Assembly (NCBI RefSeq): GCF_012641185.1
Contig: NZ_JAAXLK010000002.1
Span: 1 to 64,000 of the forward strand
Direction: 5' to 3'
From: Levilactobacillus tujiorum
GTDB taxonomy: Bacteria > Bacillota > Bacilli > Lactobacillales > Lactobacillaceae
Length of the DNA stretch: 64,000 nt
The notes beneath the pieces are model-generated. The model worked only from the letters and a program-made list of their open reading frames with translations. It did not search any database and was not told the origin of the DNA. Below, one piece after another: positions 50,830 to 61,679 of the stretch. Positions within the stretch are counted from its first letter, which is position 1; every line of letters starts with the position of its first letter. The translations under genes were made by a program, and so were the position numbers.

Positions 50830-52175
50830 ACGCCTAATCCCTCCTTGATGTACCCTTTAGTTGCTAGGATCTTCCGCATTTGAAGCATGGCCGTGTAGGT
50901 TGCCAGTACGTAGACCCGCTGAGTTGGGACTTGCTTGATTTCATCGACCACTTTTTCCAGATCAGGTTCGACGATGTGCTTGTCATCGGGAATCCCGGCA
51001 ACTTTGAGGCGGAAAGTAATATCCTTGTAGCGTTCGCCACCGGTGATCACCGCGGGAATGTCTCGCTGTGTGAGTTGCTCGAAGTCGCCGTCCCAGATCC
51101 AGCTGGTATCAATCCCGTCCGCGTAATTCGCGTTGAGGAGACCGACCAGGGAGAACTTTTCTTTATCGGTACCGATCATGTGGAGCACTTGGTCGAGACC
51201 AACGGGGTTCTTAACCAGAATGATCGTGACTTGTTTACCATCAACGTCGATCACTTCTTGGCGGCCAAACACTTGCTGGTTACCGTTGAAGGCCCGGGCA
51301 ATCTGAGTAGGGGCCACGCCCATGAAACGGCCCACTGAGTAAGCCGCGAGGGCATTGTAGATATTGTAGGTCCCGCCAACGCCGATCTTAAAGGCATGAC
51401 CGTCAACCTCAAATTCAGAGGATGTTGGCGTTTGCTCACCTAGCTTAGTCAGGCGGTAGGTCAGCTCAGGCCGTTCAAAGCCACAGTTGGGGCAGAAATA
51501 CTTCCCCTGATTACTGTAGGTCAACGAGTGGTAGTGTAAAATGTGCTCGCAGACGGGGCAGAGGACACCATCCGTGTTGGGCTTGGCCTTCAAGTCTTGG
51601 TCAGGTTGGTCGTCGAACCCGTAATATTCGATCGGGTTGGGCAATTCTTTGGAATGGAAAATTGGCGAATCACCGTTTGCGATGATGGTTGCGTTAGGTG
51701 CCAGCGCCACACCATCTAGGATTTTCTGGTACGTCGTGTAGATTTCGCCGTAACGGTCCATTTGATCGCGGAAGATGTTAGTGAAGACAAATGCCTTGGG
51801 CTCAATGTACTGGGTAACCTTGATGACATTGGCTTCATCGACCTCTAAAACGGCCAAGGGACGACCAGTTTTAGGGTGCTTGGCGTTTAGGAACGTCGTC
51901 ACGATCCCCTGTTCCATGTTGGAACCGGTAGGATTAGTCAAAATGGTCGGGTATTTTTGATGTAAGACGGAGACGGTTAACGCAGTGGTTAAGGTCTTCC
52001 CGTTGGTCCCAGTAATGACAATGACGTCATACTTGGCCCCCAGCGTACGTAAAATGTTAGGATCCAACTTCAGCGTAATCTTCCCGGGCAGAGAACTGCC
52101 CCCGTGAAGAAACGTATGGAGAAACCAGTAAGAGGATTTCCCCGCGAAGGTGGCAAAGCCGCTTCTTAATGACAT
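50826..52175 (-). CDS. murT: Lipid II isoglutaminyl synthase, Mur-ligase-like subunit
   Basis: 449 aa. A Mur ligase central domain has P-loop [12 protein letters not shown], with VLEVDEAN and [15 protein letters not shown] Cys4 zinc ribbon (CPVCEH and CPNCGF, about residues 200-225) is inserted, a hallmark of MurT, and a DUF1727 C-terminal domain follows. It activates the D-Glu carboxyl with ATP for amidation by GatD-derived ammonia. AAGGAG supports the ATG at 52175. This amidation is needed for efficient cross-linking in Gram-positives. Confidence 0.95.
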   Translation of the reverse strand: MSLRSGFATFAGKSSYWFLHTFLHGGSSLPGKITLKLDPNILRTLGAKYDVIVITGTNGKTLTTALTVSVLHQKYPTILTNPTGSNMEQGIVTTFLNAKHPKTGRPLAVLEVDEANVIKVTQYIEPKAFVFTNIFRDQMDRYGEIYTTYQKILDGVALAPNATIIANGDSPIFHSKELPNPIEYYGFDDQPDQDLKAKPNTDGVLCPVCEHILHYHSLTYSNQGKYFCPNCGFERPELTYRLTKLGEQTPTSSEFEVDGHAFKIGVGGTYNIYNALAAYSVGRFMGVAPTQIARAFNGNQQVFGRQEVIDVDGKQVTIILVKNPVGLDQVLHMIGTDKEKFSLVGLLNANYADGIDTSWIWDGDFEQLTQRDIPAVITGGERYKDITFRLKVAGIPDDKHIVEPDLEKVVDEIKQVPTQRVYVLATYTAMLQMRKILATKGYIKEGLGV

Positions 52176-52380
52176 GGATATTTCGCTCCTTAATCGCGAC
52201 AAATTTTTAAATGTCGGGTTCCTTAATATTCAAGCCTTAATTTTAGCATTTTTTCAACGTTTAGGGGAGCGGTATGCCTGAACTTTGGTAAAATCCCAAG
52301 AACTTTACCCAGCTCACGGTCGAATTTTCCAGCCTAATCAGCTATAATAGATGGAAACTGTCAAAAAAGGTGGGAATAAC

Positions 52381-52968
52381 GTGGCGCAGCTATTTTTTCG
52401 GTACGGTGCAATGAATAGTGGAAAGACCATTGAAATCTTGAAGGTCGCTCATAACTATGAGGAACAACACAAGCGGGTCATTATCATGACAAGTGGATTG
52501 GATACTCGCGATGAGGTGGGGTATATTGCCAGTCGCATCGGGTTGAAACGACAAGCACATCCAATCTTTGAGCAGACTAACCTGTACGACGAAATTAAGC
52601 GAATTGATGCACACGCCAACTGTGTCTTAATTGATGAAGCTCAGTTTTTAAAGAAGGAACACGTCCTCCAATTGGCCAAAGTCGTGGATGAATTAAAGAT
52701 TCCAGTCATGACGTTTGGTTTGAAGAATGATTTCAAAAACGAATTGTTCGAGGGGTCAAAGTACCTCTTGCTTTATGCAGATAAAATTGAAGAAATGAAG
52801 ACGATTTGCTGGTTCTGCACGAAGAAGGCCATCATGAATCTGCGGTTCCATGACGGGAAACCCGTCTATGAGGGCGAACAGGTTCAGATCGGCGGAAACG
52901 AGGCCTACTACCCAGTCTGTCGGCGGCATTATTTCAATCCACCGTTGGATCAGATGCGTAAGTCGTAG
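52381..52968 (+). CDS. tdk: Thymidine kinase
   Basis: 195 aa, type II thymidine kinase. P-loop [12 protein letters not shown], Walker B-like VLIDEAQFL and a zinc site from CWFC and CRRH. It phosphorylates thymidine for salvage. The start is the GTG at 52381 behind AAGGTGGG; the ATG at 52351 would lie at the expected transcription start, after TATAAT at about 52341. It begins the tdk-prfA-prmC-ywlC series conserved in lactobacilli. Confidence 0.95.
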   Translation: MAQLFFRYGAMNSGKTIEILKVAHNYEEQHKRVIIMTSGLDTRDEVGYIASRIGLKRQAHPIFEQTNLYDEIKRIDAHANCVLIDEAQFLKKEHVLQLAKVVDELKIPVMTFGLKNDFKNELFEGSKYLLLYADKIEEMKTICWFCTKKAIMNLRFHDGKPVYEGEQVQIGGNEAYYPVCRRHYFNPPLDQMRKS

Positions 52969-53038
52969 GTGACGGCTCAGGCGCTATCAAAAGCTGACGA
53001 CAACTAAGAAACATCAAAATTGAAACGAGGTTAATCGA

Positions 53039-54124
53039 ATGGATGAAATGTTTGACAAGCTCCAAGCGGTCGCGGACCGTTACGACGAGCTGAATGAATT
53101 AATTAGTGATCCGGAAGTCATTGCGGATACGCAGCGTTTTATGGCGCTCTCAAAGGAAGAAGGAGAGTTGCGGGAAACGGTTGACAAGTACCACCAATAT
53201 CAAAACGTGACCCAACAGATCAAGGATGACGATGAGATGTTGCGGGAAAAGCTTGATGATGACATGGACGCCATGGTCAAGGATGAGTTAAAGGATTTAA
53301 ACGAACAAAAAGAGAAGCTCGAAGAAGACATTAAGATCCTCTTATTGCCTAAGGACCCTAACGATGACAAAAACATTATTATGGAAATCCACGGGGCTGC
53401 TGGTGGGGATGAAGCCAGCTTATTTGCTGCGGATCTCTTCAGCATGTACTCCAAGTACGCCGAACGCCAGGGCTGGAAGACGGAAATTGTCGATGAGAAC
53501 GCGACCGAAGTCGGTGGCTTCAAGGAAATTGTCATGATGATTACCGGGGACAAGGTCTATTCCAAGCTGAAGTATGAAAACGGTGCGCACCGGGTTCAAC
53601 GGGTCCCCGTAACTGAATCCGCTGGTCGGGTGCACACGAGTACGGCTACGGTAGGGGTTATGCCGGAAGAAGAAGACGTTGATATTGACATCGATCCTAA
53701 GGACATTCGGACTGACGTTTACCGGTCTTCTGGTGCCGGTGGCCAACACATTAACAAGACCTCTTCAGCCGTGCGGATGACCCACTTGCCAACCGGAATC
53801 GTGGTTGCCATGCAAGACGAACGGTCACAGCAACAGAACCGGGCCAAAGCCATGCAAATTTTGCGGGCACGGGTCTATGATTACTACAAGCAACAAGAAG
53901 AGAGTGCCTATAACGCCGAACGGAAATCTGCAGTGGGAACTGGGGACCGTTCAGAACGTATTCGGACCTACAACTACCCCCAAAACCGGGTAACCGATCA
54001 CCGGATTGGCTTGACACTGAACAAGTTGGACCGGGTCATGAACGGGGAACTTGATGACATTATTGATGCGTTGATTTTGTCGGATCAAGCGGCTAAGCTC
54101 GAAGATCTGAAGAATAATGGCTAA
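53039..54124 (+). CDS. prfA: Peptide chain release factor 1
   Basis: 361 aa, full length. The peptidyl-tRNA hydrolysis motif GGQ is in [17 protein letters not shown] (about residue 235), and an acidic coiled-coil domain 1 is present. It reads UAA/UAG. Directly followed by prmC, which methylates the GGQ glutamine and overlaps it by 8 bp. Confidence 0.95.
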   Translation: MDEMFDKLQAVADRYDELNELISDPEVIADTQRFMALSKEEGELRETVDKYHQYQNVTQQIKDDDEMLREKLDDDMDAMVKDELKDLNEQKEKLEEDIKILLLPKDPNDDKNIIMEIHGAAGGDEASLFAADLFSMYSKYAERQGWKTEIVDENATEVGGFKEIVMMITGDKVYSKLKYENGAHRVQRVPVTESAGRVHTSTATVGVMPEEEDVDIDIDPKDIRTDVYRSSGAGGQHINKTSSAVRMTHLPTGIVVAMQDERSQQQNRAKAMQILRARVYDYYKQQEESAYNAERKSAVGTGDRSERIRTYNYPQNRVTDHRIGLTLNKLDRVMNGELDDIIDALILSDQAAKLEDLKNNG

Positions 54125-54959
54125 TCAGCCGACTTACCTCGTGGCCCTACGGCAGGGGCAGACGCTATTGGCGGGGGCAAAACAGGATCCAAGTGCGGCC
54201 CAGTACCTGCTGACGGAAGCGCACGGGTGGACGTTTACGCAATTGGTCCTACATTACCGTGATACGATGCCGGTTGCGGAGTACCACACCTTTCAGGAGC
54301 AGCTCCAGCGCGTTGCCGCGGGAGAGCCCGCACAGTACGTCTTGGGACGAGCGTCCTTTTATGGGCGTGACTTTCGGGTGACGTCAGCCACGTTGATTCC
54401 GCGCCAGGAAACGGAGGAATTGGTGAGCTGGATTCTCGCGGTCACGCGGGCAGCCCCCCTGCAAATATTGGATGTTGGAACCGGCAGTGGGGCGATTGCG
54501 CTGACCTTGAAAGCGGAACGACCCGCCTGGCAGGTGACGGCTACCGATATTTCAGCGGCAGCGGTTGCCGTTGCCCAGGAGAATGCACAGCGACTGACGA
54601 CGCCGGTCACGTTTACGACGGGAGACTTATTTGCGCCGGTCAGTCATCAAAGGTTCGATGTGATTGTGTCTAATCCGCCGTACATTGATCGGGCGGAGAC
54701 CGTCGTGATGGATGAATCCGTCAAACGGTACGAGCCGGAACAGGCGCTGTACGCGGCCAATCATGGGTTAGACTTCTATGAACGGTTCGCCCAAGAACTG
54801 GCCACTTACCTATTGCCAGGTGGTCAGTTCTTTGCGGAAATAGGTTACCAACAGGGCGCGGCAGTTAAATCTATCTTTACGGATGCGCTGCCGAACGCCA
54901 CGGTCACGGTGAAAACGGATATTAACGGACACGATCGCATGGTGCGCGTGCAACTTTAG
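54117..54959 (+). CDS. prmC: Release factor glutamine methyltransferase
   Basis: 280 aa. The N-terminal helical domain binds the release factor; the SAM domain has motif [13 protein letters not shown] and catalytic NPPY in VSNPPYIDR. It N5-methylates the Gln of the GGQ motif in RF1/RF2. It overlaps prfA, its substrate gene, by 8 bp. Confidence 0.95.
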   Translation: MANQPTYLVALRQGQTLLAGAKQDPSAAQYLLTEAHGWTFTQLVLHYRDTMPVAEYHTFQEQLQRVAAGEPAQYVLGRASFYGRDFRVTSATLIPRQETEELVSWILAVTRAAPLQILDVGTGSGAIALTLKAERPAWQVTATDISAAAVAVAQENAQRLTTPVTFTTGDLFAPVSHQRFDVIVSNPPYIDRAETVVMDESVKRYEPEQALYAANHGLDFYERFAQELATYLLPGGQFFAEIGYQQGAAVKSIFTDALPNATVTVKTDINGHDRMVRVQL

Positions 54960-54987
54960 CTTTTGGCGATGGGAGAGAAGAGAATTT

Positions 54988-56004
54988 ATGGAAACAAAGA
55001 TTTTTCAACCAGATCAGATTGATGAGGCGGCGGCAGCTATTCGGGCCGGCGAACTCGTGGCTTTTCCCACGGAAACAGTCTATGGTTTAGGGGCCGACGC
55101 TACGAATGAAGCCGCCGTCAAACAGGTTTACTTGGCCAAGGGCCGGCCTAGCGATAACCCGTTGATTGTCCACGTCACGGGTGAAGCGACGGTTAAACAG
55201 TATGCGCAACCGCTGTCGGCCAAAGCGGAGGCCTTAATCAAGGCTTTTTGGCCGGGACCATTGACCCTGATTTTTGAATTGCAACCGGGAAAATTGTCGA
55301 AGGCGGTTACTGGTGGTTTAACCACGGCGGCTTTCCGTAATCCGGCCAATCAGGTTACGCTTGATTTAATAAAGGCGGCCGGCGTGCCGTTAGTGGGGCC
55401 ATCAGCCAACACCTCTGGCAAGCCTAGTCCCACGTTGGCTAAGCACGTGTATCACGATCTCAATGGGAAAATCGCGGGTATTTTAGACGATGGCCCGACT
55501 GAGGTGGGCGTTGAATCAACGGTGCTGGATATGTCAACGGCGGTGCCGACCATTTTGCGGCCGGGCGGCGTGACTGAGGAGCAACTGGAAGCCGTGATTG
55601 GGACGGTGCAGTCTAACCATCATAAGGTCAGCCAGGGAGAAATTCCTAAGGCACCGGGGATGAAATACAAGCACTATGCGCCCAATGCTCAAGTGACAAT
55701 TGTGGATCGTGAGGAAGACTGGCCCGCGGCGTTGGCTTGGGCAGCGCAACAACCGGGAACGATTGGCGTCATGGCCTTGGACCACACGTTAGCCAGTGCC
55801 ACGTTGCCGGCGAATACCGAAGCCTTTTCACTAGGCGCCGACATGACGAGTGCCAGCCACCGCTTATTCGCCGGATTGCGGCATTACGACCTCGAATCCC
55901 CAGTGACGGGAATCTTGGCGCAAGGGTTTGCGGCAGAAGGTTTAGGGGCAGCCTACATGAACCGTTTGAACAAGTCCGCTGGGCAACAACACTTTACGAA
56001 GTGA
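54988..56004 (+). CDS. ywlC: Threonylcarbamoyl-AMP synthase (Sua5 type)
   Basis: 338 aa. The N-terminal YrdC domain (about 1-205) has FPTETVYGLGADA, KGRPSDNPLIVH and the SANTSGKPSPT stretch. A C-terminal Sua5 domain makes it the long form. It makes threonylcarbamoyl-AMP from threonine, bicarbonate and ATP for t6A37 in ANN-decoding tRNAs. Last gene of the tdk-prfA-prmC-ywlC block. Confidence 0.95.
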   Translation: METKIFQPDQIDEAAAAIRAGELVAFPTETVYGLGADATNEAAVKQVYLAKGRPSDNPLIVHVTGEATVKQYAQPLSAKAEALIKAFWPGPLTLIFELQPGKLSKAVTGGLTTAAFRNPANQVTLDLIKAAGVPLVGPSANTSGKPSPTLAKHVYHDLNGKIAGILDDGPTEVGVESTVLDMSTAVPTILRPGGVTEEQLEAVIGTVQSNHHKVSQGEIPKAPGMKYKHYAPNAQVTIVDREEDWPAALAWAAQQPGTIGVMALDHTLASATLPANTEAFSLGADMTSASHRLFAGLRHYDLESPVTGILAQGFAAEGLGAAYMNRLNKSAGQQHFTK

Positions 56005-56065
56005 TGATAGCTGAAGGTTGAAAGTTAAAATACCTATTTGGTTCTTGTATCGGTAAGAGGTCGCA

Positions 56066-56238
56066 CTCCGGCTGCCAGAGGTTCTGCCTGCTGTGGGGAA
56101 CGCCTGCGGCCTGAGAAGCGGTCCTCCGGCTCGGTTCGAAGCCCGGAAATTCACCGGTCTTCCAACGCGTCCCACGCTGTAAGCCGAGAATCGGCTAACA
56201 CCGTCGACACAGCTGGCTCCATCTCTGCCCTCCTGCGG
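56066..56238 (-). repeat. Dispersed structured element B, copy B6
   Basis: Minus-strand B. It keeps GGAGCCAGCTGT-TCGACGG and the AGCCGA/TCGGCT hairpin. The long arm is GGAAG-A-CCGG/CCGG-G-CTTC where B1 has GAAAC-TGAC/GTCA-G-GTTTC, so pairing is preserved by changes on both sides. Confidence 0.85.
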
Positions 56239-56351
56239 CTTCGATTGTGTTTTATCAGGATAATAGTTGAAAAATGTGACGACTTGGTAGTTTTTGTCAC
56301 TTCAGTCGATAACGGATGTGATAGCTGTTAGGTCGCCCAGGAGTACTATGT

Positions 56352-56534
56352 AAGCCGTGAGGTCAGCTGATATGGGCTCAGGCGCGTCGTTCTACTTAGT
56401 CGGTGAGTGAACTGCTCACTGGCTTAGTAGAAAACCAAGCTTGTAGACTCGGCACTTTCGAGGCTTCAAGTTGTGTTCGCACCGATTCAGCCCATATCGG
56501 CTGACCGGTAAGGCGAAGAGACTGCCATGTTGCC
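56352..56534 (-). repeat. Dispersed structured element A, diverged copy A5
   Basis: Minus-strand A. The flanks GGCAACATGGCAGTCT-CGCCTTACC and CTCACGGCTTAC match the family. The outer stem is wholly different, GGTCAGC-GATATGGGCT/AGCCCATATC-GCTGACC (17 of 18 pairs). The P4 position holds a longer hairpin (TTCTACTAAG-GTGAG/CTCAC-CTAAGTAGAA) with loop CAGTTCA. Architecture is conserved, sequence is not. Confidence 0.7.
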
Positions 56535-56626
56535 TAATTTTGACTTCATGGTTGTTGCTAGGGGAGAGATAACCAGCACTTCGGAACTTTTGGCCTTCAG
56601 ATGACAACTTAACTGAATTCAAAGTG

Positions 56627-56654
56627 AGATCGGGATTTGACCCGATCTTTTTTT
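56627..56654 (+). terminator. Terminator downstream of element locus 6
   Basis: AGATCGGG/CCCGATCT with T6 or more. It may end the tdk-ywlC transcript after read-through of the A/B elements. Confidence 0.8.
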
Positions 56655-56768
56655 ATCTCGATTTATGGGGTGCAGGGCTCGATCACGTTTTGGGTGAGTC
56701 ATTTTAGCATGAAAATCAGGGGAGTCATGGTTTAATGGATATGATCAGGAAAACATTAAAGGAAGTCG

Positions 56769-57629
56769 GTGGCTAATTTGACGGATGAGATCAATTTATT
56801 AGTAACGCTCAATTCAGGCTACGTGGAGCCCTTGAAAACGATGCTGTATTCAGTCCAAGTCAATAATCCCGATGAGCACATTCACTTATGGCTATTGCAT
56901 GCCAGCTTGACGGCTGCGGAGGTCGCGGCCATTCAGCAATTAACGACGGCATTTGGCTGGACCCTCAGCAATGAAAAAGTGGCGACGGATTTTGCGGCCG
57001 GCGTGCCATTGATTAAGCGCTACCCCAGAGAGATGTATTTTCGCTTGTTGAGTGGGCAGATTCTACCAACCAAGGTGAAGCGGGTCATCTACTTGGATCC
57101 AGATTTACTAGTGATTAATGCACTGCGCCCGTTGTGGGAGATTGACTTACAAGGGCACATGCTGGCGGCCGCGGTTCATCGTGGCGTTACGGGGATTGTG
57201 GATAGCGTCAATCAGTTGCGCTTGGGAACTAAAACGAGTTACTTCAACTCGGGGGTCTTGGTCATGGATTTGGAGCAGGCACGGGCCAAGATTAAATTAG
57301 CTGATATTACTACGGCCATCGACCAGCACGAGAGTGAATTGATCTTGCCGGATCAAGATATTTTGAATTTTCTGTATGGTGCAGATATTTTAGAAATTCC
57401 CGAAGAAATCTGGAATTACGACACGCGGAAGTATCTGTCCTATCAAACGCGCAGTCTCAATCAGCATGATATTCACTGGGTGGTGGCGCATACGGTCATC
57501 CTGCATTATTGCGGCATGCCCAAGCCGTGGGAGGCGGCAAGCGACAGTAAGTTTACCAGCTTATTCTTGTATCATCAGCAGCAACTACAGCGCTTCATGC
57601 CGACACTAGCCAGGGATCCCGTGGACTGA
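56769..57629 (+). CDS. GT8-family glycosyltransferase
   Basis: 286 aa. GT-A fold of family 8: VTLNSGYVEPLKTMLYSVQVNNP at the N-terminus, the metal-binding DxD in VIYLDPDLLVIN (about residue 105), YFNSGVLVMDL and LPDQDILNFLY, with HYCGMPKPW at the end. It would transfer glucose or galactose from a UDP-sugar, probably to teichoic acid or another envelope glycan. GTG start at 56769 behind AAAGGAAG. No partner genes adjoin. Confidence 0.85.
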   Translation: MANLTDEINLLVTLNSGYVEPLKTMLYSVQVNNPDEHIHLWLLHASLTAAEVAAIQQLTTAFGWTLSNEKVATDFAAGVPLIKRYPREMYFRLLSGQILPTKVKRVIYLDPDLLVINALRPLWEIDLQGHMLAAAVHRGVTGIVDSVNQLRLGTKTSYFNSGVLVMDLEQARAKIKLADITTAIDQHESELILPDQDILNFLYGADILEIPEEIWNYDTRKYLSYQTRSLNQHDIHWVVAHTVILHYCGMPKPWEAASDSKFTSLFLYHQQQLQRFMPTLARDPVD

Positions 57630-57739
57630 GGGTGAGAACGCAGCCAGCCGGTAAAAAAATATAAATAACCGTAACTTCACCCCGTTGACTAGTGAAATTT
57701 GGTAAAATAGTGACAACTATAGTTCAGGAGGGATCGCCA

Positions 57740-58981
57740 TTGAATTTTAAAGAACAAGATCCAGCGTTGTGGGATGCTATTGCTAACGAGGAACGGCGGC
57801 AAGAGGACACCATTGAGCTGATTGCCTCAGAGAATATTGTCAGCCACGCCGTTCGGACGGCTCAAGGGTCAGTCTTGACGAATAAGTATGCTGAAGGTTA
57901 TCCGGGCAAACGATACTACGGTGGTACGCAGTATATTGACGTGGTGGAGCAGCTCGCCATTGACCGCGCTAAGAAGCTGTTTAACGCGGAATATGCGAAT
58001 GTCCAACCTCACTCCGGGTCACAGGCCAACCAGGCGGTTTATGCGGCATTTTTGAAGCCTGGGGACACAATCCTGGGGATGGGTCTCGATGCTGGGGGCC
58101 ATTTGACGCATGGTGCCAAAGTGAACTTTTCTGGTAAGTTATACGAAGCCTACAGCTATGGCTTGAACCCAGAGACGGAACTCCTGGACTACGATATGAT
58201 TCGGGATTTAGCGTTAAAAGTTAAGCCACAAATGATTGTTGCCGGGGCTTCAGCTTATTCACGGACGATTGACTGGCACGCTTTCCGGGCGATTGCGGAC
58301 GAAGTGGGCGCCTACTTAATGGTTGATATGGCGCACATTGCTGGCTTGGTAGCGGCTGGTTTGCATCCGAGTCCAGTCGGGATTGCGGACGTGGTCACTA
58401 CGACCACCCACAAGACGTTGCGTGGTCCCCGTGGCGGTTTGATTTTGTCACAGGCTGAGAATGCCAAACGGATTAATTCAGCGGTCTTCCCTGGGACGCA
58501 GGGTGGCCCGTTGGAGCACGTGATTGCAGGAAAGGCCGCGGCCTTCTTCGAAGATCTACAACCAGACTTTAAGGACTACGCACAACAGATCGTGACCAAC
58601 GCGGCGGCAATGGCCGATGAATTTAATCAGTTGCCAACGGTGCGGGTCGTTTCCGGTGGGACGGATAACCACTTAATGACGCTGGATCTATCAGAGACTG
58701 AGCTCAACGGCAAGCAGGCGCAGGAGTTGTTGGATAGCGTGCTGATTACCACGAACAAGGAAGCCATCCCTAACGAAAAGCTCAGTCCGTTTAAGACTTC
58801 GGGGATTCGCTTAGGGACACCAGCGATTACGACGCGTGGGTTTAGCGCCGATGAATGTCGTGAGGTCGCCCGGCTGATCGTGAAGGCCCTGCTACATCCT
58901 AATGATGACCAGAGCTTAGCCGAAGTGAAAGCCCAGGTTCACGAGTTAACTCAGGCCCATCCTTTAACCGCTTTGCCATAA
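57740..58981 (+). CDS. glyA: Serine hydroxymethyltransferase
   Basis: 413 aa, usual length. PLP enzyme converting serine and THF to glycine and methylene-THF. Motifs: [36 protein letters not shown] and the PLP lysine in [14 protein letters not shown]. The start is a TTG at 57740 with AGGAGG at the right distance; an upstream in-frame start adds 16 unrelated residues. Confidence 0.95.
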   Translation: MNFKEQDPALWDAIANEERRQEDTIELIASENIVSHAVRTAQGSVLTNKYAEGYPGKRYYGGTQYIDVVEQLAIDRAKKLFNAEYANVQPHSGSQANQAVYAAFLKPGDTILGMGLDAGGHLTHGAKVNFSGKLYEAYSYGLNPETELLDYDMIRDLALKVKPQMIVAGASAYSRTIDWHAFRAIADEVGAYLMVDMAHIAGLVAAGLHPSPVGIADVVTTTTHKTLRGPRGGLILSQAENAKRINSAVFPGTQGGPLEHVIAGKAAAFFEDLQPDFKDYAQQIVTNAAAMADEFNQLPTVRVVSGGTDNHLMTLDLSETELNGKQAQELLDSVLITTNKEAIPNEKLSPFKTSGIRLGTPAITTRGFSADECREVARLIVKALLHPNDDQSLAEVKAQVHELTQAHPLTALP

Positions 58982-59074
58982 ATCTTTTGAAAAAACGTTT
59001 TCATTAAAAATTTATCCGTTCTGGTAGCGTAGATAATGGTACAATTGTAAGAAATCATAAAGGAGCGTTTATTC

Positions 59075-59710
59075 ATGGGGAAGTTTCAAGTACTCGACCA
59101 CCCGTTGATTCAACACAAATTAACTATTATTCGGAATAAAAACTGCGGTACTCGCAGTTTCCGCGAGGTCGTTAACGAGATCTCGACTTTAATGGCTTAC
59201 GAAGTCTCTCGTGACATGCCATTACAGGATAAGGTGATCGAAACGCCAGTATCTAAGATGACGGCCAAGGAGCTTGCTGGTAAGAAAGTGGCCATTGTGC
59301 CAATTCTACGAGCTGGTATCGGTATGGTTGACGGTATCCTAGAATTGATCCCAGCGGCTAAGGTTGGCCACATTGGGATGTACCGTGACGAAGAAACCCT
59401 GCAGCCTCATGAATACTTTGTCAAGATGCCTTCCGACATCGACCAACGGCAAATTTTTATTGTTGATCCAATGTTAGCTACTGGTGGGTCAGCCATCATG
59501 GCGATTGACGCATTGAAGAAGCGTGGTGCCAGTGAAAAGAACATGAAGTTTGTCTGCCTGGTATCTGCACCAGAAGGGGTCAAAGCCTTGCGTGCGGCGC
59601 ATCCAGACGTGGATATTTTCACGGCAGCGTTGGATGATCACTTGAACGAAGATGGCTACATTGTCCCTGGTTTGGGCGATGCTGGTGATCGTTTGTTTGG
59701 GACGAAGTAA
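59075..59710 (+). CDS. upp: Uracil phosphoribosyltransferase
   Basis: 211 aa. It makes UMP from uracil and PRPP. The PRPP loop [15 protein letters not shown], the N-terminal [12 protein letters not shown] and the uracil-site [13 protein letters not shown] are present. AAAGGAGC lies before the ATG. Conserved position between glyA and the atp operon. Confidence 0.95.
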   Translation: MGKFQVLDHPLIQHKLTIIRNKNCGTRSFREVVNEISTLMAYEVSRDMPLQDKVIETPVSKMTAKELAGKKVAIVPILRAGIGMVDGILELIPAAKVGHIGMYRDEETLQPHEYFVKMPSDIDQRQIFIVDPMLATGGSAIMAIDALKKRGASEKNMKFVCLVSAPEGVKALRAAHPDVDIFTAALDDHLNEDGYIVPGLGDAGDRLFGTK

Positions 59711-59715
59711 ACTTT

Positions 59716-59750
59716 AGAGAGATTCAGCTTAGGGCTGAGTCTCTTATTTG
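59716..59750 (+). terminator. upp terminator (weak)
   Basis: AGAGATTCAGC/CTGAGTCTCT imperfect stem followed by TATTTG. Confidence 0.5.
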
Positions 59751-59914
59751 TTTGTCAATTTTTCTCCAAAGGTGGTGGTGCAGTGTTTGTAGCGCGGCTT
59801 CTAGGGATTTATCCGGCAAAATGCGCTGGTTAGTTGCTTGACCGGATACATTTACAGAAAAGGCCTTGACAAGTCACTTTAATTATGGAGCTATTTGCGC
59901 ACGCAAGCAGGATG

Positions 59915-59928
59915 TGAAAACGGTTACG
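59915..59928. promoter_or_regulatory. cre-like CcpA site upstream of the atp operon
   Basis: TGAAAACGGTTACG matches the cre consensus except at the last base. It lies about 60 bp before the -35 of the operon promoter. Confidence 0.5.
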
Positions 59929-59989
59929 ATCCTTTTCAGCTCTAAGTTTATCCAAGTTGTGAATAATGTTTAGACTGTAAAAAATTGTT

Positions 59990-60018
59990 TTGTTTTTTCC
60001 CCGAATTGGTGGTATCAT
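59990..60018 (+). promoter_or_regulatory. Probable atp operon promoter
   Basis: TTGTTT (59990-59995), 17 bp, TATCAT (60013-60018), about 120 bp before the atpB start. Confidence 0.5.
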
Positions 60019-60064
60019 TTCCAGTGTATTTGAATGGAGCGCTCGCTTCGTTCACTATTCCGCA

Positions 60065-60112
60065 TTTCTCGAAAGAAAGCTTGATGAAACATTAAGTGAA
60101 ACCTTCGAGAAA
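60065..60112 (+). other. Hairpin in the atp operon leader
   Basis: TTTCTCGAA (60065-60073) pairs perfectly with TTCGAGAAA (60104-60112) in the 5' untranslated region. There is no T tract, so it may affect stability or translation rather than terminate. Confidence 0.5.
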
Positions 60113-60148
60113 CCGCGTCCATATAGTGTTGAAAAGAGGTGATATTCG

Positions 60149-60868
60149 GTGAATGATGGTCCAGTTTCGACCTTCCAATTTCTGGGATTGACGTTTAGCA
60201 CGGCCAACATTGTATCTGCTTCAGTGGTTTTTGTACTTGTTGTTGCCATTGTTTTCTTCGCTTCCAGACATTTGGCCATGAAGCCTTCCAAAGGGCAAAA
60301 CTTTTTGGAGTGGTTGATTGATTTTACCAACGGAATTTTGAAGGGGTCCATTCCTGCCAAGGAAATTGGTGGTTTTGGATTGTATGGTTTCACTTTATTT
60401 ATTTTCCTGTTGCTGTCTAACGAATTGGGATTGTTTATCAATCTCGCGTTGCCGAACGGTGCCACCATCGTCCGGAGTCCTACGTCCGATCCAATTACGA
60501 CGTTGACTTTCTCGTTGATGACGTTGATGCTTGCGCAGTTTGCGGGGATAAGTAAATTGGGTTATAAGACCCACTTTAGGAACTACTTGAAGCCTTTTAA
60601 GGTCTGGATAGTTATCAGTATCTTTGAAGAATTCACGAACTTCTTAACGTTGGGTCTCCGTATCTTCGGGGTTATCTTCTCTGGTGAAATGCTACTGGGG
60701 ATAATCTGGAATCTTGCGGCGTCACATGGCATCGCAACGATGATTGTCGCTGTACCACTTGAGATGGCTTGGCAAGGATTCTCTGCTTTCTTAGGAGCAA
60801 TCCAAGCCTTCGTCTTCGTTACGTTGTCTTCAGTTTACATTTCTCAAAAACTTGAAGTTGAGGAATAG
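60149..60868 (+). CDS. atpB: F1Fo ATP synthase subunit a
   Basis: 239 aa, five to six membrane helices. The essential Arg is in the LTLGLRIFGVIFSGE segment (about residue 173). It forms the proton half-channels against the c-ring. GTG start at 60149 with AAGAGGTGAT. First structural gene of the operon; in lactic acid bacteria this enzyme mainly works as a proton-extruding ATPase for pH homeostasis. Confidence 0.95.
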   Translation: MNDGPVSTFQFLGLTFSTANIVSASVVFVLVVAIVFFASRHLAMKPSKGQNFLEWLIDFTNGILKGSIPAKEIGGFGLYGFTLFIFLLLSNELGLFINLALPNGATIVRSPTSDPITTLTFSLMTLMLAQFAGISKLGYKTHFRNYLKPFKVWIVISIFEEFTNFLTLGLRIFGVIFSGEMLLGIIWNLAASHGIATMIVAVPLEMAWQGFSAFLGAIQAFVFVTLSSVYISQKLEVEE

Positions 60869-60881
60869 AGTATTTATTTAA

Positions 60882-61115
<234 letters not shown>

Positions 61116-61163
61116 TTTACCGCGAAGATGTTTATATCTGATAGTAGAAGGAGGTGTCAATAG

Positions 61164-61679
61164 ATGCTCTCACATTTAGTGGTTGGTGCAGGGCTTTACT
61201 TTGGTGATTCTATTTTCTACGTCGTTTGTTTCTTGCTTTTGATGTGGATTGTTAAGGTTCTGGCTTGGAAGCCAGTAACTAAGATGATGCAGGATCGGGC
61301 TGACAAGATCAGCAATGATATTGACTCAGCTGAGAATTCACGGAATGAAGCTGCTGACTTAGTTCAGAAGCGGCAAACCGCATTAGCAAATTCTCGTTCT
61401 GAGGCACAAACGATTGTTAACGATGCGAAGACCAATGGTCAACAGCAACGTGAACAAATCGTGACTCAGGCCCAAGCAGATGCACAGACGTTGAAGCAAA
61501 ATGCCCAAAAGGACATTGAGCAAGAACGCCAAGATGCCCTGGTCAATGCCCGCAATGACGTGGCGGACCTATCTATTGAGATTGCTTCCAAGATCATTCA
61601 ACGAGAATTGAAAGCTGACGATCAAAAGGCATTAATTGATTCTTATATCGAAGGGTTGGGGAAGCAACATGAGTCTTAA
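61164..61679 (+). CDS. atpF: F1Fo ATP synthase subunit b
   Basis: 171 aa. One N-terminal membrane helix (about 15-32) precedes a long charged coiled coil ([20 protein letters not shown] onward), forming the peripheral stalk. Its end overlaps atpH by 11 bp. Confidence 0.95.
   Translation: MLSHLVVGAGLYFGDSIFYVVCFLLLMWIVKVLAWKPVTKMMQDRADKISNDIDSAENSRNEAADLVQKRQTALANSRSEAQTIVNDAKTNGQQQREQIVTQAQADAQTLKQNAQKDIEQERQDALVNARNDVADLSIEIASKIIQRELKADDQKALIDSYIEGLGKQHES

Noticed and set aside
58988-59003. cre-like palindrome TGAAAAAACGTTTTCA upstream of upp
   Set aside because: The arms are offset by two extra A residues relative to the 14-bp cre consensus; it could equally be chance in AT-rich DNA.
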